The notes under the pieces: model-generated
What the model was told of the DNA's origin: nothing
The model's input: only the letters and a program-made list of their open reading frames with translations
Databases searched by the model: none
Part shown: positions 35,704 to 46,600 of the stretch, one piece after another
How positions within the stretch are numbered: the first letter of the stretch is position 1
How the letters are laid out: every line of letters starts with the position of its first letter
Assembly (NCBI RefSeq): GCF_014199525.1
Contig: NZ_JACHNU010000001.1
Location: 1-64,000 of the forward strand
Source of the DNA: Conexibacter arvalis
Lineage (GTDB): Bacteria; Actinomycetota; Thermoleophilia; Solirubrobacterales; Solirubrobacteraceae
DNA length: 64,000 nucleotides
Direction of reading: 5' to 3'
Made by a program: the position numbers and the translations under genes

Positions 35704-36849
35704 TCAGGCGGCGCCTCCGGGGGTGATCAGGACCTTCGCCGAGGCGTCGGGGTCGAGCGCGAGCGCCATCGCCTCCGGCGCGTCGCGCACGTCGAAGCGG
35801 TGCGAGACCATCTCCGCGAAGGGGATCGCGCCGCGATGGCGGTCCAACAGCGCGATCGTGCCCTCGTAGCAGAGCAGGTCCTCCCCGCCGACCCCGAGCA
35901 CCGCGAGGCTGCGTCCGCAGATCGAGGCGGGGTTGAACGACTCCTCGCCCATGTCGACGAACGCACCGACCTCGACGATCGTGCCGGCATCGCGCACCAT
36001 CGCGGTCGCCTGCGCGAACGTCCCGGGGAAGCCGGTGGCGTTGACGACCAGGTCGGCACCGTCGCCGCCGCACAGCTCGCGGACCTCTGCGGCCGCCTCG
36101 TCGCCCGCCGGCACCGCGGTCGCGTCGGCCAGCCGGGCCGCGAGCGCGAGCCGGCTCGCGGAGGTGTCGACGACGATCACCTTGCCGGCGCCCATCATCG
36201 ACGCCTTGATCGCATGCGCGAGGCCGAGCGCGCCGACCCCGATCACGACGACGGCGTCGCCGGGCTTGAAGCCGTTGGGGCTCTGCAGCTTCGCGGCCCG
36301 CTCGATGCTGTGGGTGACGGCGAAGATCTCCGTCAGGACGGCCACGTCGTCGGGCAGCGAGTCGGGCACGCGGAAGACCGTCGTGCCCGGCTTCAGGTAG
36401 AGGTACTCCGACCAGCCGCCGAACAGGTGCGGCGCCTCGCCGCAGGTCAGCGAGTTGCCGTAGTTCTCCAGTCTGCTGCAGAGGAAGTACGGGAAGTCGC
36501 GCAGGCAGTTGCGACAGCGCCCGCAGGCGCGGTTGGGCGCCGGGACGACGCGGTCGCCGACCTGCAGCGGCGTGCCGTCGAAGGCGATCGCGCCGCCGCC
36601 GTCTCCGATCGCTTCGACCACGCCGACGTTCTCGTGCCCCTGGATGATCGGGAAGGGCGTCGAGCGCTCGTACTCGGTGCCGACGTACTGCTCGGTCTCA
36701 CCGCGGTAGGTGTGCTTGTCGGTGCCGCAGATGCCCGAGGCGAGCATCCGCAGCAGCACCGCGCCCTGCTCCAACGCAGCCGGATACGGGTACGACCGCA
36801 CCTCGAGTTGACGGGGCGCCACGAGCGTGGCCGCTTGGACTGACGACAT
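35704..36849 (-). CDS. zinc-dependent alcohol dehydrogenase, possible inositol dehydrogenase
   Basis: The 381-residue medium-chain dehydrogenase has the catalytic zinc ligands in SGICGTDKHT and IIQGHENVGVVE, the structural zinc cysteines in ACGRCRNCLRDFPYFLC, and the NAD motif VVIGVGALGLAHAIKASMMG. It oxidises a secondary alcohol. A zinc enzyme acts as the myo-inositol dehydrogenase in the Thermotoga pathway, and its lead position in this operon makes a role as an alternative inositol dehydrogenase plausible. Two operators lie 24 and 51 bases before its start. Confidence 0.82.
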   Translation of the reverse strand: MSSVQAATLVAPRQLEVRSYPYPAALEQGAVLLRMLASGICGTDKHTYRGETEQYVGTEYERSTPFPIIQGHENVGVVEAIGDGGGAIAFDGTPLQVGDRVVPAPNRACGRCRNCLRDFPYFLCSRLENYGNSLTCGEAPHLFGGWSEYLYLKPGTTVFRVPDSLPDDVAVLTEIFAVTHSIERAAKLQSPNGFKPGDAVVVIGVGALGLAHAIKASMMGAGKVIVVDTSASRLALAARLADATAVPAGDEAAAEVRELCGGDGADLVVNATGFPGTFAQATAMVRDAGTIVEVGAFVDMGEESFNPASICGRSLAVLGVGGEDLLCYEGTIALLDRHRGAIPFAEMVSHRFDVRDAPEAMALALDPDASAKVLITPGGAA

Positions 36850-36872
36850 CGACGTTTCCTCCGACCTCGGGT

Positions 36873-36886
36873 TTAGAGCGCTCTAG
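36873..36886. promoter_or_regulatory. LacI-type operator, proximal site of the iol operon
   Basis: TTAGAGCGCTCTAG is a near-perfect palindrome of the GAGCGCTC family, 24 bases upstream of the dehydrogenase ATG (36849). Its centre is 27 bases from the next site. Confidence 0.78.
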
Positions 36887-36899
36887 TCGAACCAGCACG

Positions 36900-36913
36900 T
36901 TAGAGCGCTCCAA
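36900..36913. promoter_or_regulatory. LacI-type operator, distal site of the iol operon
   Basis: TTAGAGCGCTCCAA is identical to the site at 38751-38764 in front of the transporter operon. Spacing to its partner at 36873 is 27 bases centre to centre; the transporter pair is spaced 28. Confidence 0.78.
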
Positions 36914-36995
36914 ATGCTCCCTCACTATTCCACCCGCCCGCCGCCGGCGTCAAGTCAGCCGGCCGCCGGGTCAGACCTCCGCGCCGGCGCGGCCG

Positions 36996-37718
36996 TCACC
37001 GCGGCGGCGCACAGCGGCCGGCGGCGAGCAGGCGGCGCAGCGCAGCGCCGTCCTCCGCGTAGGCGATGCCGGCGCGCCCCACCGAGCGGGCGAAGAGGAC
37101 GCCGGCGACCGCGCCGTCCGCCGTCACGACCGGGGCGCCGAAGTCGCCGACCCGAGCGTTCACGCCCAGCTCCAGCAGCGTCCGCCTGGACGCGCCGCCG
37201 AGGCCGGTGGCGACATGCGCGGTGATGCGCCGGCGCAGCTCGCCACGCACCGCCGCCGGCCCACCCGCCGCCCCGGGCCCGCCCGCCGCAGCCGTCCCTC
37301 GCACCACGGGCAGGAGCACCGGCGCGCCCTGCTCGGCGGGCGCGACGCGCAGCGGCGCCCCGCTCGTGCCGGGCGCCGCCAGCAGCGCGAGGTCGGCATC
37401 GCGGTCGCGGCAGAGGGCGGTCGCCGTCGTCCATCCACCGCCCGGCGAACGCACCGCCAGGCCGGTCCCGTCGAGCACGTGCGCGACCGTGACGACGCGA
37501 TCGTCGCCGGCGACGAAGCCCGTCGCCGCGCCCGCCGCGCCGGTCCGCACGACCACCACCGCCGGCGCCTCCTCGACTCGCGGCGCAGCCGCATGCTCAG
37601 ACGATCGCGGGAGCGACGAGGCCGGCGACGGCGAGCCGCAGGCGGAGATCGCAGCGCAGGCGATCGCGACCAGGACGGCGGCCGGCGGCAGCGCGGGAAC
37701 CGGCCGCGCCGGCCTCAC
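36996..37718 (-). CDS. trypsin-like serine protease homologue, lipoprotein, catalytic Ser replaced
   Basis: The 240-residue protein starts at GTG 37718 (GTGA overlap with the LacI stop). It has a hydrophobic leader ending in a lipobox (AISAC, Cys 27), so it should be a lipoprotein facing outward. The trypsin fold is visible: [19 protein letters not shown] (His 80), [11 protein letters not shown] (Asp 107/109) and [10 protein letters not shown] near 190-197, where the nucleophile motif GDSGGP reads GDFGAP. With Phe in place of Ser it should be inactive as a protease. A binding or sensing role, or recent decay, is possible; its link to inositol use is unclear. Confidence 0.7.
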   Translation of the reverse strand: MRPARPVPALPPAAVLVAIACAAISACGSPSPASSLPRSSEHAAAPRVEEAPAVVVVRTGAAGAATGFVAGDDRVVTVAHVLDGTGLAVRSPGGGWTTATALCRDRDADLALLAAPGTSGAPLRVAPAEQGAPVLLPVVRGTAAAGGPGAAGGPAAVRGELRRRITAHVATGLGGASRRTLLELGVNARVGDFGAPVVTADGAVAGVLFARSVGRAGIAYAEDGAALRRLLAAGRCAPPR

Positions 37719-38725
37719 CGCGCGGGGCCGGTGGTGCGGCGGACGACGAGCGACGGCTCGATCCGCCGCTGCACGTTCTCGGTACGCCCCTCCATCCGCT
37801 CCAGCAGCAGCTCCAGCGCGAGCGTCCCCATGTCGTGGCGGGGCTGGTCGATCGTCGTGAGCGAGATGTACTCCAGCCCGGCGAGGAAGGTGTTGTCGAA
37901 GCCGATCAACGAGACGTCGCCGGGCACCTTCACGCCAGCCCTCGTGAAGCCGTCGAGCACCCCGGTCGCCTGCAGGTCGTTGGCGGCGAAGACCGCCGTC
38001 GGCAGCTCTCGCTCCTCCAGCAGCCTGCGCGCCGCGTCGACACCGGACTGCTCGGTGAACTCGCCGGCCAGCACGCGCGTGAAGACGCCGACGCCGAGCT
38101 GGTCCATCGCCCGCGAGTATCCCGACCGCCGCCCCGACGCGCTCGCGCCGCGACCCCCGTCGACGTGCACGATCCGCTCATGCCCGAGCGCGACGAGATG
38201 CTCGACCGCGAGTCTCGCGCCGAGCGCCTCGTCGGTCGCGACCGAATCGAGCGGCTCGCCGCGGACCCGGCGGCTGGTGACGACGACCGGCACCTCGCCG
38301 GTCATCTCGGCGATCTCGCGCGACTTCATCCGCGGCGAGACGACGATGATGCCGTCGGTCCGATACTCCAGCAGCGCCTCCAGCAGCGCGCGCTCGCGGC
38401 GCGGGCTGCGCCCGCTGGTGCTGAGCAGGACGCGGTAGCCCTTGCGCGAGGCGAGCGCCTCGACGCCTCCGACGATGTCGGCGAAGAACGGGTTGGCGAG
38501 GTCGTTGATCAGCACGCCGATCGTGCGCGTGCGGCGTGATGCGAGGCTGCGGGCCATCGCGTTGGGCCGGTACCCGATCGCCGCGGCGGTGCTGAGCACG
38601 CGCTCCCGTCGCTTCTCGCTGACATTCGGCGATCCGCGCATGACGAGCGACACGAGCGCCCGCGAGACGCCCGCCTCACGGGCCACGTCGTCCATCGTCG
38701 GTTGGCGGGTTCGCTTGACAGTCAT
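37715..38725 (-). CDS. LacI-family repressor of the inositol locus
   Basis: The 336-residue protein has an N-terminal LacI helix-turn-helix ([20 protein letters not shown], residues 10-29), the hinge [17 protein letters not shown], and the periplasmic-binding-like effector domain ([44 protein letters not shown]). It lies between the iol operon and the transporter operon, both preceded by paired GAGCGCTC palindromes. It is therefore the likely repressor, released by inositol or an intermediate. The site at 38751 is 26 bases from its own start, so it should autoregulate. Confidence 0.9.
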   Translation of the reverse strand: MTVKRTRQPTMDDVAREAGVSRALVSLVMRGSPNVSEKRRERVLSTAAAIGYRPNAMARSLASRRTRTIGVLINDLANPFFADIVGGVEALASRKGYRVLLSTSGRSPRRERALLEALLEYRTDGIIVVSPRMKSREIAEMTGEVPVVVTSRRVRGEPLDSVATDEALGARLAVEHLVALGHERIVHVDGGRGASASGRRSGYSRAMDQLGVGVFTRVLAGEFTEQSGVDAARRLLEERELPTAVFAANDLQATGVLDGFTRAGVKVPGDVSLIGFDNTFLAGLEYISLTTIDQPRHDMGTLALELLLERMEGRTENVQRRIEPSLVVRRTTGPAR

Positions 38726-38750
38726 AGGTGCTCGGGACAATACTCGCGGA

Positions 38751-38764
38751 TTAGAGCGCTCCAA
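38751..38764. promoter_or_regulatory. LacI-type operator between repressor and transporter (site 1)
   Basis: TTAGAGCGCTCCAA lies between the divergent starts of the repressor (38725) and the binding-protein gene (38826) and is identical to 36900-36913. Confidence 0.78.
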
Positions 38765-38778
38765 CGGAAGGTATGCAG

Positions 38779-38792
38779 TTGCAGCGCTCCAA
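38779..38792. promoter_or_regulatory. LacI-type operator of the transporter operon (site 2)
   Basis: TTGCAGCGCTCCAA keeps the AGCGCTCCAA half and has two changes in the left arm. It lies 28 bases from the site at 38751 and 34 bases before the GTG of the binding-protein gene. Confidence 0.7.
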
Positions 38793-38825
38793 TCGATAGC
38801 CCCGTTCGGGGAAGAGGAGGGAAGA

Positions 38826-39851
38826 GTGTTCGGTACACGAATGCGCCGGCTGGCGTCAGCCGTGCTGCTGGCCTTCTGCGCCGCATTCGTCGCGGTGGGC
38901 TGCGGCTCCAGCGACGACGGCGGCTCGACGGCCGCGACCAGCGCCGGCAGAGGTGGCGGCGACGCTGTCGAGCTCACGCAGAAGCGGGATCTGAAGTTCG
39001 CGATGGTGACGCATGGCGACGGCGGCTCGTTCTGGTCGGTCGTCAAGCGCGGTGCTGAGGAAGCCGCCAGAGGCCAGGGCGTCGAGCTGCAATACACCGA
39101 GTCGAGCAACGACCCGCAGAAGCAGGCGCAGATGATCGCCGCCGCGGTCACATCGAAAGTCGACGGGCTCGCCGTCTCGGTGCCGTCCTACGACGCGATC
39201 AGAGCCGAGCTGAGAAAGGCCGTCGAGGCAGGCATCCCGCTCATCACGCTCAACGCCGGGGAGGACATCTACAGAGAGATCGGCGCGATCGGCCATGTCG
39301 GCCAGAACGAGTCGATCGCCGGCGAGGCCGTCGGCGCCCGCCTGCAGGAACAGGGCAAGAAGAAAGTCCTGTGCGTGATCCACGAGCAGAGCAACATCTC
39401 GCTCACGCAGCGCTGCGAAGGTGTCAGAAGAGGGCTCACGGGCGGCACCGTCGAGACGATGCAGGTGACCGGCACGAGAAACGTCGCCACCTCGCTGACC
39501 GAGATGCAGTCGAAGCTGCGCGCCGACGGCTCGATCGACGGGATCGTCACCCTCAACGGCGAGATCGCCGACGCGGCGGTCGACGCGATCAGAGGCGCGC
39601 ATTCCAAGGCGACGCTGATGACGTTCGACCTCAGCGGCCCGGTCGTCGAGGCGATCCAGGCGGGCGACATCGAGTCCGCGGTCGACCAGCAGCAGTACCT
39701 CCAGGGATACCTGCCGATCGTGATGCTGACCCTGTACAACACGAACCTCAACACGGTCGGCGGCGGCCAGCCCGTCCTCACCGGCCCGAGCTTCGTCGAC
39801 AGAGACAACGCCGAGCAGGTGCAGAAGCTGGCGTCCGAAGGGACGCGGTAG
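38826..39851 (+). CDS. sugar/inositol ABC transporter, substrate-binding lipoprotein
   Basis: The 341-residue protein begins at GTG 38826 after GAGGAGGGAAGA and has a signal peptide ending in a lipobox (FVAVGC). The mature part is a type I periplasmic binding fold, with [57 protein letters not shown] and [11 protein letters not shown]. This group binds ribose, xylose, inositol and similar sugars. The shared operators make myo-inositol the likely ligand. Confidence 0.88.
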   Translation: MFGTRMRRLASAVLLAFCAAFVAVGCGSSDDGGSTAATSAGRGGGDAVELTQKRDLKFAMVTHGDGGSFWSVVKRGAEEAARGQGVELQYTESSNDPQKQAQMIAAAVTSKVDGLAVSVPSYDAIRAELRKAVEAGIPLITLNAGEDIYREIGAIGHVGQNESIAGEAVGARLQEQGKKKVLCVIHEQSNISLTQRCEGVRRGLTGGTVETMQVTGTRNVATSLTEMQSKLRADGSIDGIVTLNGEIADAAVDAIRGAHSKATLMTFDLSGPVVEAIQAGDIESAVDQQQYLQGYLPIVMLTLYNTNLNTVGGGQPVLTGPSFVDRDNAEQVQKLASEGTR

Positions 39852-39853
39852 GG

Positions 39854-40924
39854 ATGAGCTCCACTCCGTCATCGGCGACGGTCCCAGGACCGTCGCCGGC
39901 GGGGGTCGCCGACGACCGGCTGACGCAGGTCAGCCTCCTGACGCGGCTGTTGCGACGCCCTGAGCTGGGGGCGCTGCTCGCCGTCGTCGTCGTCGGCCTG
40001 TTCTTCGCGGTCACCACCGAGCAGTTCCTGACGCTCGACGGGATGGCCGACTGGACGTCGGTCGGCGCGACCGTCGGCATCCCCGCCGTCGCCGTCGCGC
40101 TGCTGATGATCGGCGGCGAGTTCGACCTCTCCGCCGGCGTCATGATCGGCACCGCGGGCCTGCTCGTCGGCATCCTCGTCACCGAGGTCGGCCTCAACGT
40201 CTGGCTCGCGATCGCGCTGACGCTCGCCTTCGCCGCGGGCATCGGCTTCTTCAACGGCTTCGTCGTCCTGCGCACCAAGCTGCCCAGCTTCATCGTGACG
40301 CTGGCGACCTTCTTCATCCTGCAGGGCGCCAACCTGGGCGTCACGAAGCTGATCACCGGGACCGTCGTCGTCAGCGGCCTCGAGGACCAGCCCGGCTACA
40401 GCAGCGCCCACAGCCTCCTCGGCGGCACCTTCTGGGCTCCCCACGACTTCCAGGTGACGGTCCTGTGGTGGATCGCGATCACCGTCGCGGCGACCTGGGT
40501 GCTCAGCCGCATGCGCTTCGGCAACTGGATCTTCGGCGTCGGCGGCGACGTCGAGGCCGCGCGCAACAGCGGTGTGCCGGTCGCGCGCGTGAAGATCGCG
40601 CTGTTCATGACGACCGCCGTCACCTCGGCGCTGACCGGCGTGATGATCGCGCTGCGGCTCGGCTCCACGCAGGCCAACCAGGGCGTCGGCGACGAGTTCA
40701 CGTTCATCATCGCCGCGGTCGTCGGCGGCTGTCTGCTGACCGGCGGCTTCGGCTCCGCGATCGGCGCGGCGCTCGGCGCGACGATCGTCGGGATGGCGTT
40801 CATCGGGATCCAGTTCTCCGGCTGGGACACCGATTGGCGCTTCCTGTTCCTCGGCGTGATCCTGCTGATCGCCGTTCTGATCAACAACTTCATCCGCCGC
40901 CGCGCGGAGGGAGCGCGACGATGA
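39854..40924 (+). CDS. sugar/inositol ABC transporter permease (RbsC-like)
   Basis: The 356-residue permease has about ten membrane segments, with [20 protein letters not shown] and [20 protein letters not shown] typical of RbsC-type permeases, and [20 protein letters not shown] as the coupling region. It begins two bases after the stop of the binding-protein gene and overlaps the ATPase gene by four. Confidence 0.9.
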   Translation: MSSTPSSATVPGPSPAGVADDRLTQVSLLTRLLRRPELGALLAVVVVGLFFAVTTEQFLTLDGMADWTSVGATVGIPAVAVALLMIGGEFDLSAGVMIGTAGLLVGILVTEVGLNVWLAIALTLAFAAGIGFFNGFVVLRTKLPSFIVTLATFFILQGANLGVTKLITGTVVVSGLEDQPGYSSAHSLLGGTFWAPHDFQVTVLWWIAITVAATWVLSRMRFGNWIFGVGGDVEAARNSGVPVARVKIALFMTTAVTSALTGVMIALRLGSTQANQGVGDEFTFIIAAVVGGCLLTGGFGSAIGAALGATIVGMAFIGIQFSGWDTDWRFLFLGVILLIAVLINNFIRRRAEGARR

Positions 40925-41763
40925 CCGACACCATCCAGCCCACCACGGCGCCGGCGAGCGGCGCAGACGTCCCGCTGCTGGAGATCCGCGCGGTCTCCAA
41001 GCGCTTCGGCAGCGTCACCGCGATCCGCGAGGTCTCCGCGCACGTGCGCGCCGGCTGCGTCACCTGCGTGCTCGGCGACAACGGCGCGGGCAAGTCGACG
41101 CTCATCAAGATCCTCTCCGGCGTCCACCAGCACGATGACGGCGAGTTCCTGATGGAGGGCGTGCCGACCCGCTTCGGCTCGCCGCGCGAGGCGAAGGCGC
41201 AGGGGATCGCGACCGTCTTCCAGGATCTCGCGACGGTCCCGCTGATGTCGGTCTGGCGCAACTTCTTCCTCGGCTCCGAGCCGACGAAGGGGAGCGGGCC
41301 GCTGCGGCGGATCGACGTCCCGCGCGCGAAGCGGGTCGTGCGCGAGGAGATGGCGAAGATGGGGATCGACGTCCGCGACCCCGAGCAGCCGGTCGGCACC
41401 CTCTCAGGCGGCGAGCGCCAGGCGATCTCGATCGCGCGGGCGCTCTACTTCGGCGCGAAGGTGCTGATCCTCGACGAGCCGACCTCGGCGCTCGGCGTCA
41501 AGCAGTCCGGGCGCGTCCTGCGCTACATCGCCAACGCGCGCGACCGCGGCATCGGCGTGATCTTCATCACCCACAACCCCCACCACGCCCATCCCGTCGG
41601 CGACCGCTTCGTCGTGCTCAACCGCGGGCGCGTGCTCGGAGACTGGGCCAAGGCCGAGATTTCCCGCGAGGAGCTGATCAAGATGATGTCCGGCGGGGCG
41701 GAGCTGGACATGCTCGAGCACGAGTTGCGGCGCGGCGGCTTCGACGTGGATCCGCAGCCGTGA
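40921..41763 (+). CDS. sugar/inositol ABC transporter, single-domain ATPase
   Basis: The 280-residue protein has one nucleotide-binding domain: [20 protein letters not shown] (Walker A), [16 protein letters not shown] (signature), [18 protein letters not shown] (Walker B and D-loop) and [14 protein letters not shown]. Most RbsA/MglA ATPases are about 500 residues with two domains, so this is the half-size (FrcA-like) form that must dimerise. It overlaps the permease stop and the next dehydrogenase start by four bases each. Confidence 0.9.
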   Translation: MTDTIQPTTAPASGADVPLLEIRAVSKRFGSVTAIREVSAHVRAGCVTCVLGDNGAGKSTLIKILSGVHQHDDGEFLMEGVPTRFGSPREAKAQGIATVFQDLATVPLMSVWRNFFLGSEPTKGSGPLRRIDVPRAKRVVREEMAKMGIDVRDPEQPVGTLSGGERQAISIARALYFGAKVLILDEPTSALGVKQSGRVLRYIANARDRGIGVIFITHNPHHAHPVGDRFVVLNRGRVLGDWAKAEISREELIKMMSGGAELDMLEHELRRGGFDVDPQP

Positions 41764-42950
41764 GCGCGACAGGCGCCGCCCGGCGCCGGCTCGGCGTCGG
41801 GCTGATCGGCTTCGGCTGGCTCGGCCAGGCCCACAGCCGCTCGCTGCTGCGGATCCCGACGCACTTCCCCGAGCGCGAGTTCGACACCGAGCTGGTCGCC
41901 TGCGCCGACGTCGACGCGGCGAGACGCGACCGCGCCGTGCGCGAGTTCGGCTATGCGGCCGCCGTCGAGGACTGGCGCCGGGTCGTCGAGGACCCGGCGG
42001 TCGACGTCGTCTACATCGCGACGCCGAATATGTTCCACGTCGAGCAGGTCGAGGCGGCCGCGCAGGCCGGCAAGCACGTCTTCTGCGAGAAGCCCGTCGG
42101 GGGCACGCCGGAGCAGACCGCCCGCGCCGAGCGCGCCGTGCGGCTGGCCGGCGTCACCAGCGGCGTCGGCTACAACTACCGCTGGGCGCCGCTGGTGCGC
42201 TACGCCGCGCAGCTGCTCGCCGACGGCGAGCTGGGCACGATCACCAACTACCGCGGCCGCTTCTTCTCGATGTACGGGAGCGACCCGCTCGGGCCGCTCT
42301 CGTGGCGCTACCTCGTCGAGGAGGGGGGACACGGGGTCACGACCGACCTGATGAGCCACAGCGTCGACCTCGCGCACATGCTCGTCGGGCCGATTGCACG
42401 TGTGATCGGCACGACCGAGACGTTCATTCGCGAACGGCCGCTGCCGAGCGCGGAGGCGACCCACTACGGCCGCGGCAGCGCCGACGCCCCGCGCGGCACG
42501 GTCACCAACGAGGACTACGCGTCGATGCTGTGCGAGTTCGCGGGCGGCGCCCGCGGCACGTTCGAGGCCAGCCGCACGCTGATCGGCCCCGAGAGCCAGA
42601 TGGCCCTCGACGCCTACGGCACGCGCGGCGCGCTCAGCTGGAACCTCGAGCGGCTCAACGAGCTGCAGCTGTACCGCGCGGCCGACGACCTCGGCACGGG
42701 CTACACGACCGTCTTCGGCGGCGACCGCTTCCCCCTCCACGGGAGCTTCGCGCCGGGCAGCGCGAACGGCATCGGCTTCGAGGACCTCGTCGCAATCGAG
42801 GACTACGAGTTCTGCCGCTCGCTGGCGCTGGAGCGGCCGCACCGCCCAGGCTTCGAGGAGGCGCTCGCGTGGGTCAGCGTGCAGGCGGCGCTGCTGCGCT
42901 CGGCCGAGACGGGCCGCTGGGAGGACGTCGTCTCCCTGCGGCTGCCGTAG
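41760..42950 (+). CDS. Gfo/Idh/MocA-family dehydrogenase, second inositol-type dehydrogenase
   Basis: The 396-residue protein has [20 protein letters not shown] at the N-terminus, [12 protein letters not shown], and [17 protein letters not shown] with Asp and His in the catalytic positions. It is longer than IolG and quite different from it, resembling scyllo- or D-chiro-inositol dehydrogenases or inosose-handling members. Being in the transporter operon, it probably converts an imported inositol isomer into an intermediate of the iol pathway. GTG 41760 overlaps the ATPase stop. Confidence 0.85.
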   Translation: MSATGAARRRLGVGLIGFGWLGQAHSRSLLRIPTHFPEREFDTELVACADVDAARRDRAVREFGYAAAVEDWRRVVEDPAVDVVYIATPNMFHVEQVEAAAQAGKHVFCEKPVGGTPEQTARAERAVRLAGVTSGVGYNYRWAPLVRYAAQLLADGELGTITNYRGRFFSMYGSDPLGPLSWRYLVEEGGHGVTTDLMSHSVDLAHMLVGPIARVIGTTETFIRERPLPSAEATHYGRGSADAPRGTVTNEDYASMLCEFAGGARGTFEASRTLIGPESQMALDAYGTRGALSWNLERLNELQLYRAADDLGTGYTTVFGGDRFPLHGSFAPGSANGIGFEDLVAIEDYEFCRSLALERPHRPGFEEALAWVSVQAALLRSAETGRWEDVVSLRLP

Positions 42951-43034
42951 CGGCTCAGCCGCCGCGGTCGGCGTCCGCTCTGCGCGCCTTGCTCGGCTGC
43001 ACGCGGCGCCAACCGAGCGGGTCGCGCGGGCAGC

Positions 43035-43243
43035 TCAGTCCGATGCCCGCGCGGCCGGTCCGCGCTCGGGCTGCGCGAGAACGCCGGTCAGTTCGCGCTG
43101 CTGGTCGCGATCAACGCGTTGGTCGGCGCGATGGTCGGGCTGGAGCGCTCGACGCTGCCGCTGATCGGCGCCAAGGACTTCGGGCTCGCGTCCAAGGTCG
43201 CGGTGCTGTCGTTCATCGTCGCCTTCCGCAGCACCGGGCGCTG
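43035..43243 (+). pseudogene. N-terminal fragment of an MFS transporter
   Basis: In frame from about 43035 the reading is LRENAGQFALLVAINALVGA then MVGLERSTLPLIGAKDFGLA and SKVAVLSFIVAF, stopping at 43241-43243. This is the first membrane helix and loop of a major facilitator family protein. There is no start codon in frame nearby, and the remaining 350 or so residues are missing. The break abuts the second module hairpin (43262), so the gene was cut at an island boundary. Confidence 0.6.
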
Positions 43244-43261
43244 ACTGGTCGCTGATTCCGG

Positions 43262-43292
43262 TTCAGCCACTCGGCCCGCGCGAGTGGCTGAA
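43262..43292. other. module hairpin II (12-bp stem, 7-base loop)
   Basis: TTCAGCCACTCG (43262-43273) pairs with CGAGTGGCTGAA (43281-43292) around GCCCGCG. Relative to hairpin I, a G-C pair has become A-T and another G-C has become C-G, both arms changing together, while the CACTCG/CGAGTG base is kept. This supports a selected structure. Confidence 0.7.
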
Positions 43293-43393
43293 TCGTCGGC
43301 AATCGCCGCATATCGGCGGTAATCCGGGCCGCCGGGCCGCCCCGCAATAGCCCTAGAAGCTCCTGTAATCGGCACTTTCTAGGCCACGCGCAA

Positions 43394-43441
<48 letters not shown>

Positions 43442-43600
43442 TCGTCACGGAACCCCTGCTAGCGCGGGGGTTTCGTGGTTTCGGGGATCCGCGGGGATTG
43501 GCGGCAATCCGCGATGGTTTCAGGCACTGCTGCCTTTATGGCGGCTGATTGCCGTGGATGCTGTTGGATTACGGCCGATTCGGCTCGCCGGCCAGGCGAT
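43442..43600 (+). repeat. dispersed flanking repeat, copy C (short)
   Basis: The copy starts with the hairpin AACCCC...GGGGTTT (about 43451-43473) and continues like copy A through the GGATGCTGTTGGATTACGG and CGGCCGATTCGGCT motifs. It then diverges about 30 bases before the stop of hsdR. It is the shortest of the four copies. Confidence 0.75.
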
Positions 43601-43632
43601 CGGTCGGCGTCCACTCCCGCATGGAGGGCGGC

Positions 43633-46600
43633 CTAACCGGACAGCCCCTCCCCGGTGTACCGGTCGTACAAGCTGCGCATGACGAGCTGCGTCATCTGCG
43701 CGCGAACGTGCTCGTCGTCGAGGAGCTTCTGCAGGATGAGATCGTTCACGTCCTTGACCTGGAGGGTGGCGTCGATGAGCACGTCCTCTTTGCCGCGGGC
43801 GAAATCCTCGAAGCTGTTGCCCACCGCCTGGGCGCGCAGCCCCTCTGTCTCGCCGATCTCGGCGGCCTTGTCGATCAGGTCTTGCACCGGACGAACGGCG
43901 TCAGCGTCCGACAGCTTCTCCCCAAATCGCTCGTTGAACATCTGGACGAGCTCGCCAAGCAAGCCCATGGGGACCTCGCCGCCACTCCCCCGCCCAGTTC
44001 CATCGCCGCTGATCGACGCGAGCGGTGCTACCTCGCCGTGACCCAGGCCGAGGTCGCGGGTCTCGCCCTCCACGAGCCGGTAGTGGGTCAGCTCGATGCT
44101 GTCAGCGACGCTGACTCCGCCTTCCGCATGGGTCTGGAGCCGCAACGCGAGGAACCGAGCGAACTGGAAGAGCTTCTCGTGCTCCACCGCGAGATACGGG
44201 GCGATCTGGCTGAGGAACTTGTAGAACCGGACGAACCGGTCGAGGTCACCCCGGAACTGGAGCCGGTCGTCGTCGTCCAGTTCGAGCGCGGCGGCGTAGC
44301 TGCGCTGGCTTCGCGCGCTGAGGAGCTGGTGCGACGCGTCCGGCGAGTACACGGCGAGGAAGGCGTCGATCTCCTCCTCATCGACGACGCCGCGATCGAG
44401 CACCGTCTGTGCAGCGTCAGACAGGAGGTTAGGATCGGACGGCAGCGCCTCGGTCTGGCCGTAGTACTGCTCGAATGCGCCGAGCACGTGGTCTGCGTCG
44501 TTGACGAAGTCGAGGACGAATGTGTCGGTCTTGTCAGGATGCACGCGGTTGAGCCGCGACAGCGTCTGCACTGCGTTGATGCCGGAGAGGTGCTTGTCGA
44601 CGTACATCGCCACGAGCTTGGGCTGGTCGAAGCCGGTCTGGTACTTCTCGGCGACCACGAGGATCCCGTAATCGGGCTTGTCGAACTCAGAGGGCAACCG
44701 AGATTCCGGCAGCGACTTGCCGGCACTCGCGTTCATCGACGACTCGCGGTAGGTCTCACCGACGTCGGGTGCGTTCGGGTCGGTGATCTCGACCTCCCCG
44801 GAGAACGCGACGAGGATCCGCACGTCGGAGATCTCTTCCTGCTCCACGATCCGCTCCAGCGCCTGCTTCCAGCGCACCGCCTCCTCGCGGCTCGCGCATA
44901 CGACCATCGCCTTCGCCTCGCCGCCGAGATGCGGGCGCACGACCCGTCGGTAGTGCTCCAATACAACCCGCGCCTTCTGGTCCTTGGCGTACGGATGGAA
45001 TCTGGCGAACGCGGCGATCTTCGCCTGCGCCTTGCCCTTCGGCAGCTCCTTCTCGGCCTGCGCTTCGAGCTTGTACAGCTGCGAATACGTGGTGTAGTTG
45101 CGCAGGACGTCGAGGATGAAGCCCTCCTCGATCGCCTGCCGCATCGAGTACGTGTGGAAGGCGGCGAACTCACCGTCCGGGTGCCCTGGCTGTCTGGTGC
45201 CGAACAGCTCGAGCGTCCGCCCCTTCGGGGTCGCCGTGAACGCGAAGTAGCTGATGTTCGGCTGCTGGCCACGCGCCGCCATCTGTGCGAGCAGCTCTTG
45301 CGGAACGCCGTCCACCTCGTCGGGGTCGAGATCCAGGTCCTCGATCGACTTCGCGCCGACGACAGCTTTCAGGTCGACGGCTGCCTGCCCGGTCTGAGAC
45401 GAGTGCGCCTCGTCGACGATCACTGCATACCGCCCGTCCTTCAGCTGCTGCGCCGCGCCCTCACCGACGAGCTTCTTCAGGACGTACGGGAACTTCTGCA
45501 GCGTCGTGATGACGATCTTCGCCGCCTGGCCTGTCAACGCATCGAGCAGTTGCTGGGAGTCCTCGTCGATCTCCACGACCGCCGACTGGGTCTGCGCGAA
45601 CGCCCGCACCTGCCGCTGGAGCTGCGCATCCAGCACGCGCCGATCGGTGATGACGATCACCTTGTCGAAGATCAGCTGCCCATCGTCGGAGTGGAGCGCC
45701 GAAAGGTCGTGCGCCAGCCAGGCGATCTCCTTCGTCTTTCCGGAGCCGGCCGAATGCTGGATCAGGTAGCTGTGCCCCGCGCCGTGCACCCGAACGTGCG
45801 CCGAGCATGCCCGCACCACATCCCACTGGTGGTAGCGCGGGAAGACCACGTTACGGCCGGGAACGCCACCCTCGTCGAAGACGAAGTCGTCGAGCAGCTC
45901 GAGCCAGGTGTCGCGCTCCCACACCTGCTCCCACACGTAGGACGTCGGATGCCCGTCTACGCCTACGATCGGATTGCCCTTGCCGCCGTACGCGCCAGGA
46001 CCTCCCGACCCCTGGTTGAACGGCAGGAAGCGCGTCCCCTCACCAGCCAGACGGGTCGTCATGTACGCGAGCTCGCCGTCGAGCGCAAAATGCACGAGCG
46101 CGCGGTTCCCCAGCAGCACGTTGCCCGGATCGCGGTCCTCACGGTACTGGCGGATCGCCTCTTCCACGTCCCACCCGGTCGAGGAGTACTTGTTCTTCAG
46201 CTCCGCCGTCGCCGTCGGAATCCCGTTCACGAACAGCACGAGGTCGATGCTGTCCTGCGGGCGCTTCGCGTCATGGTGCAGCTGACGGACCACCCGCAGC
46301 CGGTTCGCGCTGTAGAGAGTCAGTCCGGTTCGATCTGCGACGAGGTTGGGCCGGAAGTAGCAGAGCTTGAACCCAATGTTGCGCTCTCTCACTCCGCCGC
46401 GGATCAGGGAGATCGTCCCGCGCTTCGTGAGCTGCTCGGCGACCCGCTTGCACAGCGCGTCAGCCGCGCCCTGCTCGCCGCCCGCAAACTTCACCAATTT
46501 GTCCCACGCCGCCCCCTGCGTGTCGCGGACGAACGCCACGAGGTCCGCCGGCAACAGCCCAAGGGTCCGGTCGTACGCCTTGGGGTCTCCCTCTTCCCAC

